DNA of 64,000 bases from Siderastrea radians (Eukaryota; Cnidaria; Anthozoa; Scleractinia; Rhizangiidae), in assembly GCA_964017195.1 (NCBI GenBank), contig OZ024895.1, positions 22,019,233 through 22,083,232 on the forward strand. The letters run 5' to 3'. A program made the translations under genes and the position numbers. This document shows positions 1 through 12,900 of the stretch, piece after piece. The first letter of the stretch is position 1. The number at the start of each line of letters is the position of its first letter. Under the pieces are notes generated by a model, which did no database searches, was not told where the DNA came from, and saw nothing but the letters and a program-made list of their open reading frames with translations.

Positions 1-262
1 TATTTCACACTTATTTTCACATGACTTACAACATAAAAAATTCACACCCCATTTTTCACATTCACACGATAGAACAACACTGTTTTTTTCACACTATTTT
101 TTCACGTGTTCATTTGAAAGTGTTCTTATTTCACACACTAAGAAAGAAGTTCACATGCATGTGAAACTTCAATTCTGTGTGTGAAACTTATTTCACACAC
201 AGAATTTCACATGCTTAATATATTTCACATGCATTTCACATGCATTTCACATACATTTCACA
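1..262. repeat. TTTCACATG/TTTCACACA minisatellite
   Basis: Irregular short tandem repeat of TTTCAC followed by ACA, ATG or ATGCA. It keeps open frames by chance. Lies in the intron before exon 1. Confidence 0.8.
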
Positions 263-289
263 CGTTTGCTCCTGGTAGTGGAAAATTCA

Positions 290-700
290 AGACAAATCTT
301 AAATTTCATTTTGCAAAATACTTAAATGTAAATAGTACCATGTTAAAGTACTGCTCAGTAGCTTTCATTTGAATGGTCACACCATAGGATTTCGTCCACA
401 AACTCAAAATTGGAACCACATTACATGTCTCCATAATTGACTCTGGGAGTGAAAGGGTTAAGTGTGGCCATTTAAAGGAAAGCTATTGAGCAGTACTTCC
501 CTTGCTGCTGTCTATCATGATGCTGTTCAGGGTGGATCTAATTTCTGAGTCTGTGGATGAAATCTGTAAGTTTGACCATTAAAATAAAAGCTGTTGAGCA
601 TTGTATTTCATTGTTATTGTTTATTATACGGTTCTAACATTTGCATCTGTGGATCAAATCCTGAAATTATGAGCAGTACATGTTTTTTTTCCTGTGGTTA
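290..700. repeat. 106-bp satellite copies, both orientations
   Basis: Copy with gaatggtcacaccatagg and the end gggagtgaaagggttaa at about 371-462, followed by reverse copies with GAGTCTGTGGATGAAATC and gttctaaca. Diverged members of the satellite that is tandem at 9.9-10.5 kb. The remaining 700-829 bp show nothing else. Confidence 0.7.
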
Positions 701-829
701 TGTTTATTTTGAGAAGATAGAGAAACTGTGATCATTCTTATATTACGTGTAGATCTAGTTATGAGTAGTGGCCTTGTTTTAAGCATCAGTATGTTCAGAT
801 TCACATGCATTTCATTTTCTGCCTTGCAG

Positions 830-994
830 GATCTTAAGGCACAAGTTGAGAAACTGTTAGCAGAAAGGAGTGAATTTCAAAGCAAATTTGATCAGCTTGC
901 ATGGCAGAGAGGAGCTAATTTAAGCAGTGAGGGTGTGGATCAAATTAATGAGCATTTCTTGGCAGCAAATGAGGAGCTGAAGAATAACAATGAG
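830..994 (+). CDS. GCC2: GCC2 exon 1 of window (55 codons)
   Basis: Acceptor ttgcag, donor gag|gttaga, phase 0 both ends. Coiled coil beginning DLKAQVEKLLAERSEF. First exon visible; no initiator ATG with upstream signals precedes it, so the true 5' exon(s) lie upstream. Confidence 0.85.
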
Positions 995-3900
995 GTTAGA
1001 CAGAGAATTATCTTGTCTGTAGGTTTCTCTGCATCTCTTAATTTCCTGCGGTGAGTGCTTTAAAATAGTATATCTATTGGCATCTTCTGCCTAAAGGTAC
1101 TAGTAGTCCTAAACAATGTTTTGGATGACTGGCATTTTAACAACCTGTCTGAGCAGAAGTCATCAGCTTATGACTAATATTCATTCAAGCACTTTTTTCT
1201 GGGAATGAGGCTTTCTTTGTATGTTTTGGGGTGTGGGGAATTTGTATGTGGTTAATATGGGAAGGAATTTCCTTGGGTTGTGCTTGACAATAAAAATAAT
1301 TTATGTAAGGTTGGCAATCAATACATACACACTTCGCAGGCTGATATCTGAGATGGGAAGGTTGTTGATTATTTTAAGGGGTTTTAATTGGGGCTTATTG
1401 TTTTGAGGGTGTAGAGATAGGGAGTTTTTTAGGAAAAGGATATTTTGGAAGGATGTGTGGGTGGCTTTTTCTGAAATTGTAGTTTACCAGAAAATATCCA
1501 TACCCGCCCCAACGATGGTCATTGGAAATTCCGTGGGCATAGGGGGTTAAAAAAAATTATGAAGCTCGACGTTTTTTTTTGGGAGGGGGGGGTGGGGGGG
1601 CAACAAACCGAAAAATGTTTAAGGGGCGGGTATGGATATTTTGAGGAACAACACACTTTTAAATGTTATTTGCCACTTTGCAAGGTTCAGTGATCTTGTT
1701 GTTCTTGTTGGTGTCTTTTTAATCTTAATGTTGCTGACTATCACATTTAACTTGCTAGTTGCTGAGAAGCGATCTGGAGCTTGCTAGAATAGAGTCAGAG
1801 CACCTTAGGAATGCACTGGAAACCATGCGTGCTGATTACGAGGGTCGGGAGGCTGCTGCAAGGGTATGCAGCTGTCTTTTAAGTTGTATGACAGAGAAAT
1901 GCATTGTACCAATGCCAGTTGATTATTATTAAAATTTTTTTTTCTTTTTTCTTTTGGTCTGAAATTTATCGGCAGGAAGCTACATGTACTTTGAATTCTC
2001 TACAGGTTTTTAGACTCACATTACAACTTATAGCTTTTACTTACTTTGGTGTCACCAAATATCCAATCACAATATGACATTTTTACGATTGCTCTATTTT
2101 ACTACAGCTACATTTAATCGTATAGGTTTCTGTTTTGTTATGTCATACGCAAAATATTACAACATCATCAACAACATAAATAATCACTGTGTGGTATTTT
2201 TCTGTTGCTCTGATGTACATGTATGTGGTCTTGATTCACGAAATAATGAAGAAACAATACTATCATTTTATTAATTCATCAAACAGACTGAATCAAGTGG
2301 CAGCAGCCGTACAGTGTGTTTTGCTGTAAAAATGGCAGGCTAGTTTTGGCAGCTACATGTAATGTAGTTCATTCGTGCAATTTTGTGCTAACTGGTCATG
2401 TTTCACCGTACCCCATTACGTTTTGGAACTTGCAAGGCATGCAGATAACATATAACATTTTTTACTGTCAGTGATTATAATGATACTTTGATAAGTCCCC
2501 TAGCTGCCAGACTTGCCTGCTGTGTTGCATGGGCCAGAAGTTATTTTAGTGACCTTTGACCCTCTGCATGGTGCTAGCATAGGCTGCAGTAAATTTAAAG
2601 TCCTAACCCATCTAACAATCTCCTAATGCTGTTAACAGTTTTACATAGCACTGTGTTTTAACTAATAACAGTACTATAGTACTTATAAATTTCTTTGGTT
2701 CTTGTTTGGTTGTATAGTTGGTATCAGTATATATGCGGTGGGTTTGAATTTGGTAAATTTGTTTATTTCATTTTCATTTGTTCCAGATTTTTATGCCTAT
2801 AGCAATTTTGTGTTAATGAATGTGACAGAAAAGAACATCTAATTCAAACAAAAGAAAAATTTAAAGGAGAAATGTTCCTGATGAACAAACAGATCCAGAT
2901 ATCATAACTAGAGAAACCAAAGTTAAATTTTTAACTTTTATAGACATTTTTGTCAGTTGGGATCAACTGATGCTAGCTATCAAGCCATACAAACTAAATT
3001 TTGTTTGTTTGTTAAGCTTAACAACTGTTAATAATTTGCACCAATATGCCAACTCTTTGTTGAGAAAACTAACAAGATATGTCCATAACAGCATAAGAGA
3101 CCTGCTTATTTTAAATACCAGGCAATGCTTGATTTTTCAAAAGCGATTACCCGCTATGATTTGTGTTCATGGTTCGACTAAGAGGAGCAATACAACCAGT
3201 TGTTAGTTCACTTGTATTGCCCGTTAGATAGCAGAAATTTTTGTTTTCTTAAAACAAAAAATTTGATCTTCATTTGATGGCAACACACTTTCATTTTTGA
3301 AGTTCAGTTTAGTGCCTGTTGTACTCTTGCTTGAATTGTATAAAAAGTACTTTCAATCATAGCTGGCAAATCGTGTTTGAAAAGTGCAGGTGTGCATGAG
3401 ACAAAGGACTTAAGTGAAACAATTCATTGAATTTTCTCCCTTTAAATCCTAAGAGTCAACAACAGGAAGCGGAAACAAGTTTAGAGACTGCTGTTAAGGA
3501 GTGTGAAGAGAACAAATTTTATGTCAAGGTGAGATGATGAAGAAATGAAGTACCTCAGTCTGTACTTCATGTACCTTCCAATGAAGAACTGTTGCCTTTT
3601 TATAACCCTTTAAGCCCTGATAAAAACTGCATATTCTCCTTACTGTTCTCCATACATTTCTTATTTAACAGATCCTGTTCACTGATGTTGAATGACATTA
3701 ATTGACCATATTGAATCTGATTCGCCACCTCATACAACATCAGTAACTGAAGTAGCAGCTGTAGTCAATAATGTTGAATTATCATGTCTACCGAGAACAA
3801 CTCCAGCTAGTGGTCAGAGCAGGACTTGAACCCAAGACCTCCGGATTTTAAGTCCAGCGCCCCAAACAACACTGCCACGCTGCCTCTCATTTTAGGAGGC

Positions 3901-6900
3901 CTCGAGAATCGAGTTATTATTTTCATTTGACGCATGTGAAATGAAAGTCAATGTGTTTAACGGTTTTGGTTTAAGTAGAGTTAAACGCGCTTTATGGGCA
4001 AATGTTTATTATGGTCTTTTTCGGTATTGTCATGCAGGGGTTCGACTAAACAACCAATAATTACAATGGCCTCTTAAAAATAAAATGAATAATTCTTGAC
4101 TGTTTGTTCTAAGGAGCTTGAGGACCAACTCAACAAAGTAAAAGCAGAAAAGGAGAAGGCTCTAAAATCCTTTAAAACACTTAAAGTCAATCATGATGTA
4201 AGTGCTGTGTAATAGGACTGGAACGATATATTTTTCAAGGATACGATACATATCTCGATACAACGGCCACGATACGATACACGATACGATCCATTACTGT
4301 GTGCGACAAAACTAGTTACCAACAACTTACACTACTTTTAAGTAATTTATTTCCATAATAACAAATTAAGCACAGTAATAACACAACATAAATCGCTTTA
4401 CAAGGGCTAAAATGTAGAGCTTGGGTAAGGAATATAAAAGACAGTGATTTCCCAATTTTGGTTGATGTAGCATATTGTATTGTATCGTAATATCGCGATA
4501 TCTCATTTAAATATCGATATTGGTATCGTTGGAAAAATATCGTGGTTAGCCAATGCATTGATGTATCGCTGCAGCCCTAATATCTTGTTTTATGAGTTCA
4601 GTCGATTTTGTTCTTGCACACCTTCTTTGTGGGACTTCTTTATTAAGTAAGCAAGGAAATGGATTTCAATAGATCGTTCATAGAGAAGTCAACAAAGTTC
4701 TTGGTATAATGTGGTGTCATACACACAATGTAACGGTAATTTGATTGAAATTTTGGCTTTGTATTTCCCTTGCTAATACAAATAAGTGAATCTGTTAGTT
4801 ACCTTAAAGTCACTTTTTTACACTTCTTAAATTGCTGTTGTTGTTGTTGTTGTTGTTGTTTTTTCCTTAGTATTAAAACTTGGTTACTTTTAAACAAGTT
4901 TCAAATTAAGTGAGGGCTCAAATTTGTGATTTTCTTTGTTTACCAAAGCACTAAATTTGCGTGAAACGTTCAGTTAGTAAGTAACATTTTGTTCTGTATT
5001 TCTTTCCTAAATTGTTAAAATATGTAGAGGCTGAAGAACAAGCTGAAAGAAATGAGCTCATCACAGGAAGATTTGAGCAAGATGCCGGTCAAGGTAGGTA
5101 ACAATGTGTGGATTGAAAAATCACTTAACCATTCACGAGGAAAGCACAAAAATTGCGTCATGGCGCAGGCAATAGATTGAAGATGAGAGAGAGTGCATGT
5201 TCGGACACATTCAAATATTAAGAAGAGTAAGGACATAAGACATAGAAACTCTAATCTTTAAGATTTAAAGGGACAGGTTCACGGCTCGGCGCACGTGCAT
5301 TAATCAAGTTACTTTTTTCCGATTTATTAGTTAATAATCCAACTCACATGTATCTTAGCGATCACATACTATTTTAATAGTAAGCCCTAGTAGAACGGTG
5401 GAGGACTAAAAAAATATTAGTGGAATGCATCAACACTACCAACGTTGAATTTATTGTTGACCGAAGGTTTTATTCCGTGGTTGATGAATTTACTGCTATG
5501 TACACGCGCTTTAGTCAAATGGCTGCCAGGGGCGCGTGCAGATAGCTGAGAGATCATTAAACGCGAAATTTTGGGAAGAAACTTTCACACCCAAGCATCC
5601 TACTCTCTTCTGGTTGGTTGCTTAACAATGTTGTGAGATAATATTGCTTGCATACTCGCTGCAACGTGCATAGGCGAAAAAAACAGCATTTAGATTCATG
5701 AGCATACGCTGAACCGAGGACCCTTTCCTTTAAGAATCAGTGTTTGGGAAACAAAGGGGAGGTTACATGTAGGGCGTGCTGTTTTAGAGATACAGTTGAT
5801 GTATTGTGGTATAGAATATATCAATTAGAAGGGTAATGTTTGTCATTTTGGTGTTAGTCCGAATAGACAGATTTCAGTTTTTGTTTTTAGAGCGCTTTTC
5901 AAATGAGTGTCGTAAAACCAAAACCAAAGTAATTACCCCAGCCAATCACAACAAACACAAATTACCCAATGAACCAATCAGAACTCGAAGCAAGTACATG
6001 TCACCGGCGTCAAGCGCGGGAAAACGCGTGCGAGCAAGTCGCGATTGGTTTGAGTTTTACTTCTGATTGGTGGAGAAAGTGGCGCGAAATTTTTCAACCA
6101 ATCACAGAGCGAAGTAAAGCAAAACCAAAGCAAAACGCGAATTACTTTCGACACTCAAATGAAAACCGCTCTAATGAACCTGCTACTCCTTGATTGGATA
6201 CTTAAGACAAAGGTTTCTTTGTTCAGAGTCTGAGAGGTGTTTGGAATAATTGTAGCCTGTGTGGCAGGCGCCGATAGGGGAGGGAAAAGCTAGAACAATT
6301 GAAAAGGTTTGTTGATGAACATTACGTCAGCAGAAATCTGCGTACACTATTTGTACCACTTCCATTACCTCTGGGCTTTCTCATCAGTGAGTTTATGTAG
6401 CTTTCGTTAGACCATCGGAAGGCTAGCCTGTCATAAAGTTGAAATACTTTGAGACGAAAGTCGTGCTCTTTTCGTAAGGAACTGAGGAAAACGCTTTCAG
6501 TTGTAAAGATTGAGAAAGAAGACACGGAGGCGGCATTAAGTGACAGCAGAAAGGAATTACAGGCTTTGGAAAAGAAAAACAAGGTACATCTATCTTTATT
6601 AACAGAAGCAATATTCCATTTCAAAAAGCCCTGGTTTTCTGTTTTTTTGTTTTTGTTTTTTTTTTTCAGTTTTCTCCCATGAAAAGTCATGAGGAGATTG
6701 TTCTGAGATTTTGTTCTGACGAGATTGCTTGCATGTCTTGCCTCTGAAGGATATTTTCACTTGTGCTCAAATAAAGTAGTGTTCAGCTTGTTTCACATGA
6801 GATATCCCCCCACCACCTCCCCCTTTCAATGATGAAATGTAAGAACATATATTTCTCCACAATTGAACTGAATAGCGTGAAAAATACCCAAGGCTGTCAC

Positions 6901-9900
6901 GCGCACTTTGCGCTCGCCCGTGATGGGAAGACTGGACTTGCAATGAGACGTTGCGGCCAGAAGAGCGATAATTAATACCCAGTACTTTTATTTCGTTTTT
7001 AAAGGAAACGGTGGAAGAATTTGAGAAGCTGTTTGTAGAGAATGAAGTTTTGAAGGGCTCGGTCACTGGTCTTCAGCAACAGTACAGAAGTGTTGTTGAA
7101 GGTAGTGAGGTAAAAAGAATTTGGCATGTTGTTTGACACGTAGATTGAATCAAGGTCAGTGTTTGGGATCAGACATTAATAAAAAGTAGGCTCAAAGCTA
7201 CAGTGTCATTATGGCTACTGAGATGAATGAATAAATGAATGATGTGCAGTTGAAGACACATTTAGGTAGCCTGAGAAAACAGCCAACGTCTCGCGAGGTC
7301 GCCACTTAAGCCCTAGCAAAACGACGTCTGAATAACGAGGGCAGAAATTCCATAATGATACACTACCCAGATCTTGGTAGTGCTTCTGATTGGTTGAAAC
7401 GCGAGGGAATTTCGTTTCAACCAATCAGAAGCACTGCCTAGATCTGGGTAGTAACACGTCGTCAGTATGGAATTTCTGCGCTCGTTACTCAGGCGTCGTT
7501 TTGCGAGGGCTCAAGTGGCGACCTCGCGAAACGTCGGCTGTTTTCTCAAGCTAACATTTAGGTTACTAAGACTGAAATCTGAGTCCCCAGTGAGAGTAAC
7601 ACTTATGACCTGCCAGTTAGATGCTGATAGCTGCTGATATTTTTGTGATCTCAGTCAAATCTAGCTGCCTTTCACATCAACAGTGATACAGACCATCTCC
7701 AAAGGTTACAAGGTCTTATCACTTCACGTGGTTATCGATGGCTCAATAGTACATATGTACCCTTAGAATATTCTTTTTATTCAACTGCGGTATTTAATAT
7801 ACCTGAAATTCTCGATGCCCAATCTAAAATACCTGTAAGCACTCAAGGGTAGGGCTGCAACGATACATTTTCCCACGATACGATAATATCTCGATACAAG
7901 GGCCACGATACGATACCCGATACGCGACAAAATTAGTTAACAACAACTTACACTACTTTTAAATAATTTATTTCCATAATAATAAATTTAACGCAGTAAT
8001 AACACAACATCAAATCGCCTTACAAGGGCTAAAATGTAGAGCTTGGATAAGGAATATTAAAGAAAGTGATTTCCCAAATTTGTTGATGTAGCATATTGTA
8101 TTGTATCGTAATATCGCGATATCTTATTTAAATATCGATATTGGTATCGTTGGAAAAAAATCGTGGTTAGCCGATGAATCGGTGTATCGTTGCAGCCCTA
8201 CTCAAGGGTACTCCCACATTAATAAAAGAAAAAAAAAACGTATACAAGCGGCTTGAAAAAAAGTGACTTGGCATACTGCATTTTCTTTGTCTTACACTAG
8301 GTAGAACACTGGAACTTCGGCTGAAAAAAAAAATTAAAACAGGGTTTCTTCCTTGATTTTGTGACTTACTTGAAGTTTTTTTGTCTTTGTAGGCTGCAAA
8401 GAAGCAGCTGGAATGTGTTGTGTTCGAAAAAGACGAGCTCAGTCTTTCACTCAAGTCTCTCCAAGAGGAACATAACAAACTACTGCAGCAAAACGAGGTA
8501 GTTATCTGTAACTGATAATCAACAAAGGGCAAACCATACTGAAATACCATAAGGGGTTGTGGGTGGGCTTATAAACGGGGGAGATTATATCTGGGGGGGG
8601 GGGGGGGCTTATGAGAGGTATAAAAAACTTGTTTCGGAATGAGCAGATAAATAAATTAAGACTAACATATAGCGCTATCCAAATACGTTTTCCATTTAAT
8701 CACGTCTTTAGGCTTTGAAGCGTCACAATAAATCGGGAATTTAGTTCAATGCATTATTTGGAACAAATTTAGTTCATTACTATTTGGAACATCAGTATGA
8801 TTTTACGGTATTATTGGTCTGTAGTTAATACAAGAAGTTTCAAAACTAACATTTTCTAACGTTTTTTTCTTTTATCCGTAGATGTTGAAGGGCCAGCTTG
8901 AGGATCTGACTTCAGCTATGCAAAGTACAGACAAAAATCTGGAAAAGACAAAACAGAGTGAAGAAGAAAAGTCAAAGGTGCCACACGTATTTACGCATTG
9001 CTGTAATTTGGTACATTGTAGATTGTTACTCAAGCTGTCACGGTGTGTGCGTGCTTTTGTAGTTGTTACATGCTTCATCTGCAAACACCGCACATGTTCA
9101 TCCAGGAATACAAAAAACAAACAAACAAACAAACAAACAAACAAAGTATTTGTGCTTTTTCAGTCATTGTAGCAATTGTTCAGTTCTTTTGAGAGTTATT
9201 TAAGTCGGGCCATGCAAGTGCTATCTTCATCTTCCGAGTGTTCACAAATGCCCGAAATGTTATACATCACTTCAAAAATTGTTTTTTCAGGGCATCCCCA
9301 GTTTCCAGTCCATGTTATATGAGACTAGTCGTGTAACGTCTATTAATTTCTTTCATAGATCACAAAAGAAGTTGAACATTTAACAGTTGAAAAGAAGGAG
9401 CTTGAGAAATCTCTCAGCGAATTGAGAGAGAAGCTTGATGAATCTGTTGTGGAGAATGCCAAAAGAGATAATCTTATTCACGACCTCAAAGAAGAAGTCA
9501 AAGTTAATTTCCTTGCGAACCAGGAACTGAAGAAGCAACTAGAAACAGTGTCGGAACGAGAAAAAACAGCGAAGTCAGAGATGAACAAGAAAGAGAAGGA
9601 GCTAAAAACAGAACTCGATAAAAGCAAAGTAAGGGAAATGCTGATTACATTTGTGACCTACGCTGTATGGTGTAAGTCCCCCAAAACAACAGCAGTGTAT
9701 CGCAATGTCCTTTACTTCCTTGAGTACTTACATGCTTGCAATTAAAACAAAATAAAACGAAAACAACAATAACAACAATCAAAAGAAACAAACCAGCAAA
9801 CAAAAAACATCAAAAAACGAAACAAAACGAAAGAAAACTTGAGAAGATCTTTTTTGCGTTGCTTGGATGCCTCTCAACATCTTTCATTGGAATTGTCGCA

Positions 9901-12900
9901 CATGAACAGTGCCATGTTAGAAAAGTACTGTACAGCTTAATCACACAGTGGCTTTCATTTGAATGGTCACACTTTAGGATTTCATCCACAGACTCAAAAC
10001 TTAGAACCACCTTGTACAGCATAATAAACAGCACCACAGGAAAGTACTGCTCAATAGCTTTCATTTGAATGGTCACACTTTAGGATTTCATCCACAGACT
10101 CAAAACTTAGAACCACCTTGTACAGCATAATAAACAGCACCACAGGAAAGTACTACTCAGTAGCTTTCATTTGAATGGTCACACTTTAGGATTCCATCCA
10201 CAGACTCAAAAGTTAGAACCACCTTGTACAGCATAATAAACAGCACCACAGGAAAGTACTGCTTAGTGGGTTTCATTAGACTTGCCACAAGTCGACCTCA
10301 CGAGTTTCACAGCAGGCCGAGCGAGCGACGAAGTCGCGAGAGGTCCTTTGCCATATTAAATAGGACGAAGGACTTTTTCGAAAGTCTGTAGCTTTCATTC
10401 GAATGGCTACACCTTAGGATTAAACACACAGACTCATAATTTAGGACCAACTTGTACAGCACAACAAAAAGCGCCACAGGAAAGTATCGCTCAGTAGCTT
10501 TCACTTGAGTGGTCGTACTTTGCGACTTCATCCACACACAGATCAAAAGACAGAATCTCTCTGCTATGCAAAAGATTGATTGTCGTAATGACGACGAAAG
10601 TAATGCAAACATTGTTGTAGGCTCAGTCTCCAGCCGTGAGTGTCTCGATGCGCCCGCGATTCTCGCCACTTTCACGGCTGGGCGCACGGGTTTGGTTGCA
10701 TGTCCGTGACGTCATTACAATTTTAATAATTATGCAGACTATCCACACGTCGATTGCATAAATTTTATCGGTTCTGTTTTTTGTATTGTCTTGAGAAAAA
10801 GCGAAATGCGAAATGTATTTCCTGAAACCTCTCCTAAAAGTGTGAAATTTCAAAAGAAAGACGAAATCCCGCTAAATTATGCCGCGCATTCTGCCCCGCA
10901 AATTTCAGGGGGTTTGTCTCTGATTGGTCAGTCTAAACAATAACCAAACCCGTGCGCCCAGCCGTGAAGGTGGCAAGAAACGCGAGCGCATCGAGACACT
11001 CACGGCTGGAGACTGAGCCTAACATTGTTGTGGATGTTGTGGATGTTATCAACCATGACAATTGTGTTGAATCTCTTGAAGGATGGCCAGAAGCAACTCC
11101 AGTTTGCGCAGAGTGAAAGAAATAAAGTCCAGAGTGCTTATGATGCGCTGAAGAAACAGTGGGAAGAGCATTTCGCAACTTGTGGTAAAGGTAACAAGGT
11201 GGGTGTTTTTTTTTTTTGCAGCTATATTACCTCTTAAGGAAACACAAGGTTCTGCTCTACAGCTTTCATAAGAAAGGTCACACTTGAGAATTTCGTTCAC
11301 AGACTCAAAAGTTAAAACCACCTTGTGCAGCATAATAAACAGCACCACAGGAAAGTACTGCTCAGTAGCTTTCGTTTGAATGGTCACACTTTAGGATTTC
11401 ATCCACAGACTCAAAAGTTAAAACCACCTTGTGCAGCATAACAGTCAATACCATAGAAAAGTATAGGTCATTTGATTGGCCAACCAAGGGTGTCTCTAAC
11501 TGTCTCAGGAGTAGTTAGAACCACCTTGAACAGCGTAACAATCTGCAGTACCACAGCAAAGTACTGCTCAGCAGCTTTCATTTGATTGGCTACTTTAGTA
11601 TTTCATCTACACACTTAGAAGTTGGAATCACTTTGTACATCATAATAAACAGCACCACAGGAAAATGCCGCTCAGTTGCTTTCATTTGAAGGGTCACACT
11701 TCTGGGGCGAGTTGCATAAAACGTAACGTCCCGCGTAACTTCTAACGTCAGACGTTTACTCCAGTCAAAGTCACTATTTTGACGTCTGACGTTAGCGGTT
11801 ACGCCTAGCGTTAGGTTTTATGCAACTCACCCCAGGACGCCATCTGCAGTCTCATAACGTACAACCACCAAGTGATCCTAATTTTCTAACACTCCTCTGT
11901 TACAGGAAAACCAAAAGAAAGTGGATAAGCTCGTTGCTGAAAGAGGAAAGTTGCAAAAGGCGGTAAAATCTGCTGAGGAGGAACGCAATGAAATATTGAA
12001 ACAGAACCAAGTAAGACTTTGGTTATACAGTTCTTTCACAAGCTTAATTCATGTCAGTTTATCCTTCACTACTCAAAAAGGGTTTTAAATCTTCTATTAG
12101 TCTCTACGGACAATTTTCGTCCATTATCTAGTCCATGAAAGCTTTATTAAAGGAGCTATATCACGGTATTTTCTTTCCTTTTTCTGATCTGACAAAGTCT
12201 TTTCCACATTGAAGGAAACCTCAAAATAATAGTTTCCTATAGTAGAAAAACAAGTAATAATAAAGAAGTAAAAGAAGTAATAATAAACCAAAACTGAACA
12301 AAGATGGTTACGACTGAGAGAGGCTAAGACGGATTACGAATGACAAATTTGAAAAAAAATGGCCCAGTTTTTTCAAGATGCGTTAGCCGTGACGTATCTG
12401 TTTTAATTCAGCTTGTCACCGGGAGAATATTGCATGTTATTAAATTCTCAGTACCGGTTCTTGCATTTGTAGCATTCTGATTGGCTCACTGCACCCTGCT
12501 CCTTGCCTTATAAGGAAATTGGACGTCATGTTAAGTGTTGCGGCGTTCAAAAGTTCACGCCGCGAAGCAAATGTTATTGTTTCCCAAAAATATGGCCAAA
12601 TCTAATTACCGACGTTGAGCCGACGTTGGGAATTTCATAAGACAATTACTCTACTCGCTCTTGTTGGATATAAGGTAGTTGTTACCAACTCGGCGCCTAG
12701 TTGGTTATTTATCATTTTGTGTCCTATGCGCACTTTTGGAATAATTGTTCGTACTACCCTGGTTATAGGTAATCATCCGTTCTGATTGGTTCGTTTGTAC
12801 TACGCTATGAGCACATGTCCTTTGAGTAGTGAGAACTTTCGCTTAAGAAAATAATGGCGGTAAATATTTCTTTGAACAAGTGCTTCTGTTAGGAAAGAAA

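Noticed and set aside
728..829. Coding sequence before exon 1, including an ATG in frame
   Set aside because: The frame runs on from the intron by chance; ttgcag at 829 is a strong acceptor and the upstream residues are hydrophobic, not coiled coil.
5836..6193. Two overlapping frames of about 75 codons
   Set aside because: Both lie largely in the TAGAGCG MITE and have no counterpart in the other two copies as an intact frame.
11025..11081. Exon 11 extended upstream to an ATG
   Set aside because: Residues MLWMLWMLSTMTIVLN come from a target-duplicated TGTTGTGGATG repeat; the acceptor at 11081 restores the coiled-coil register.
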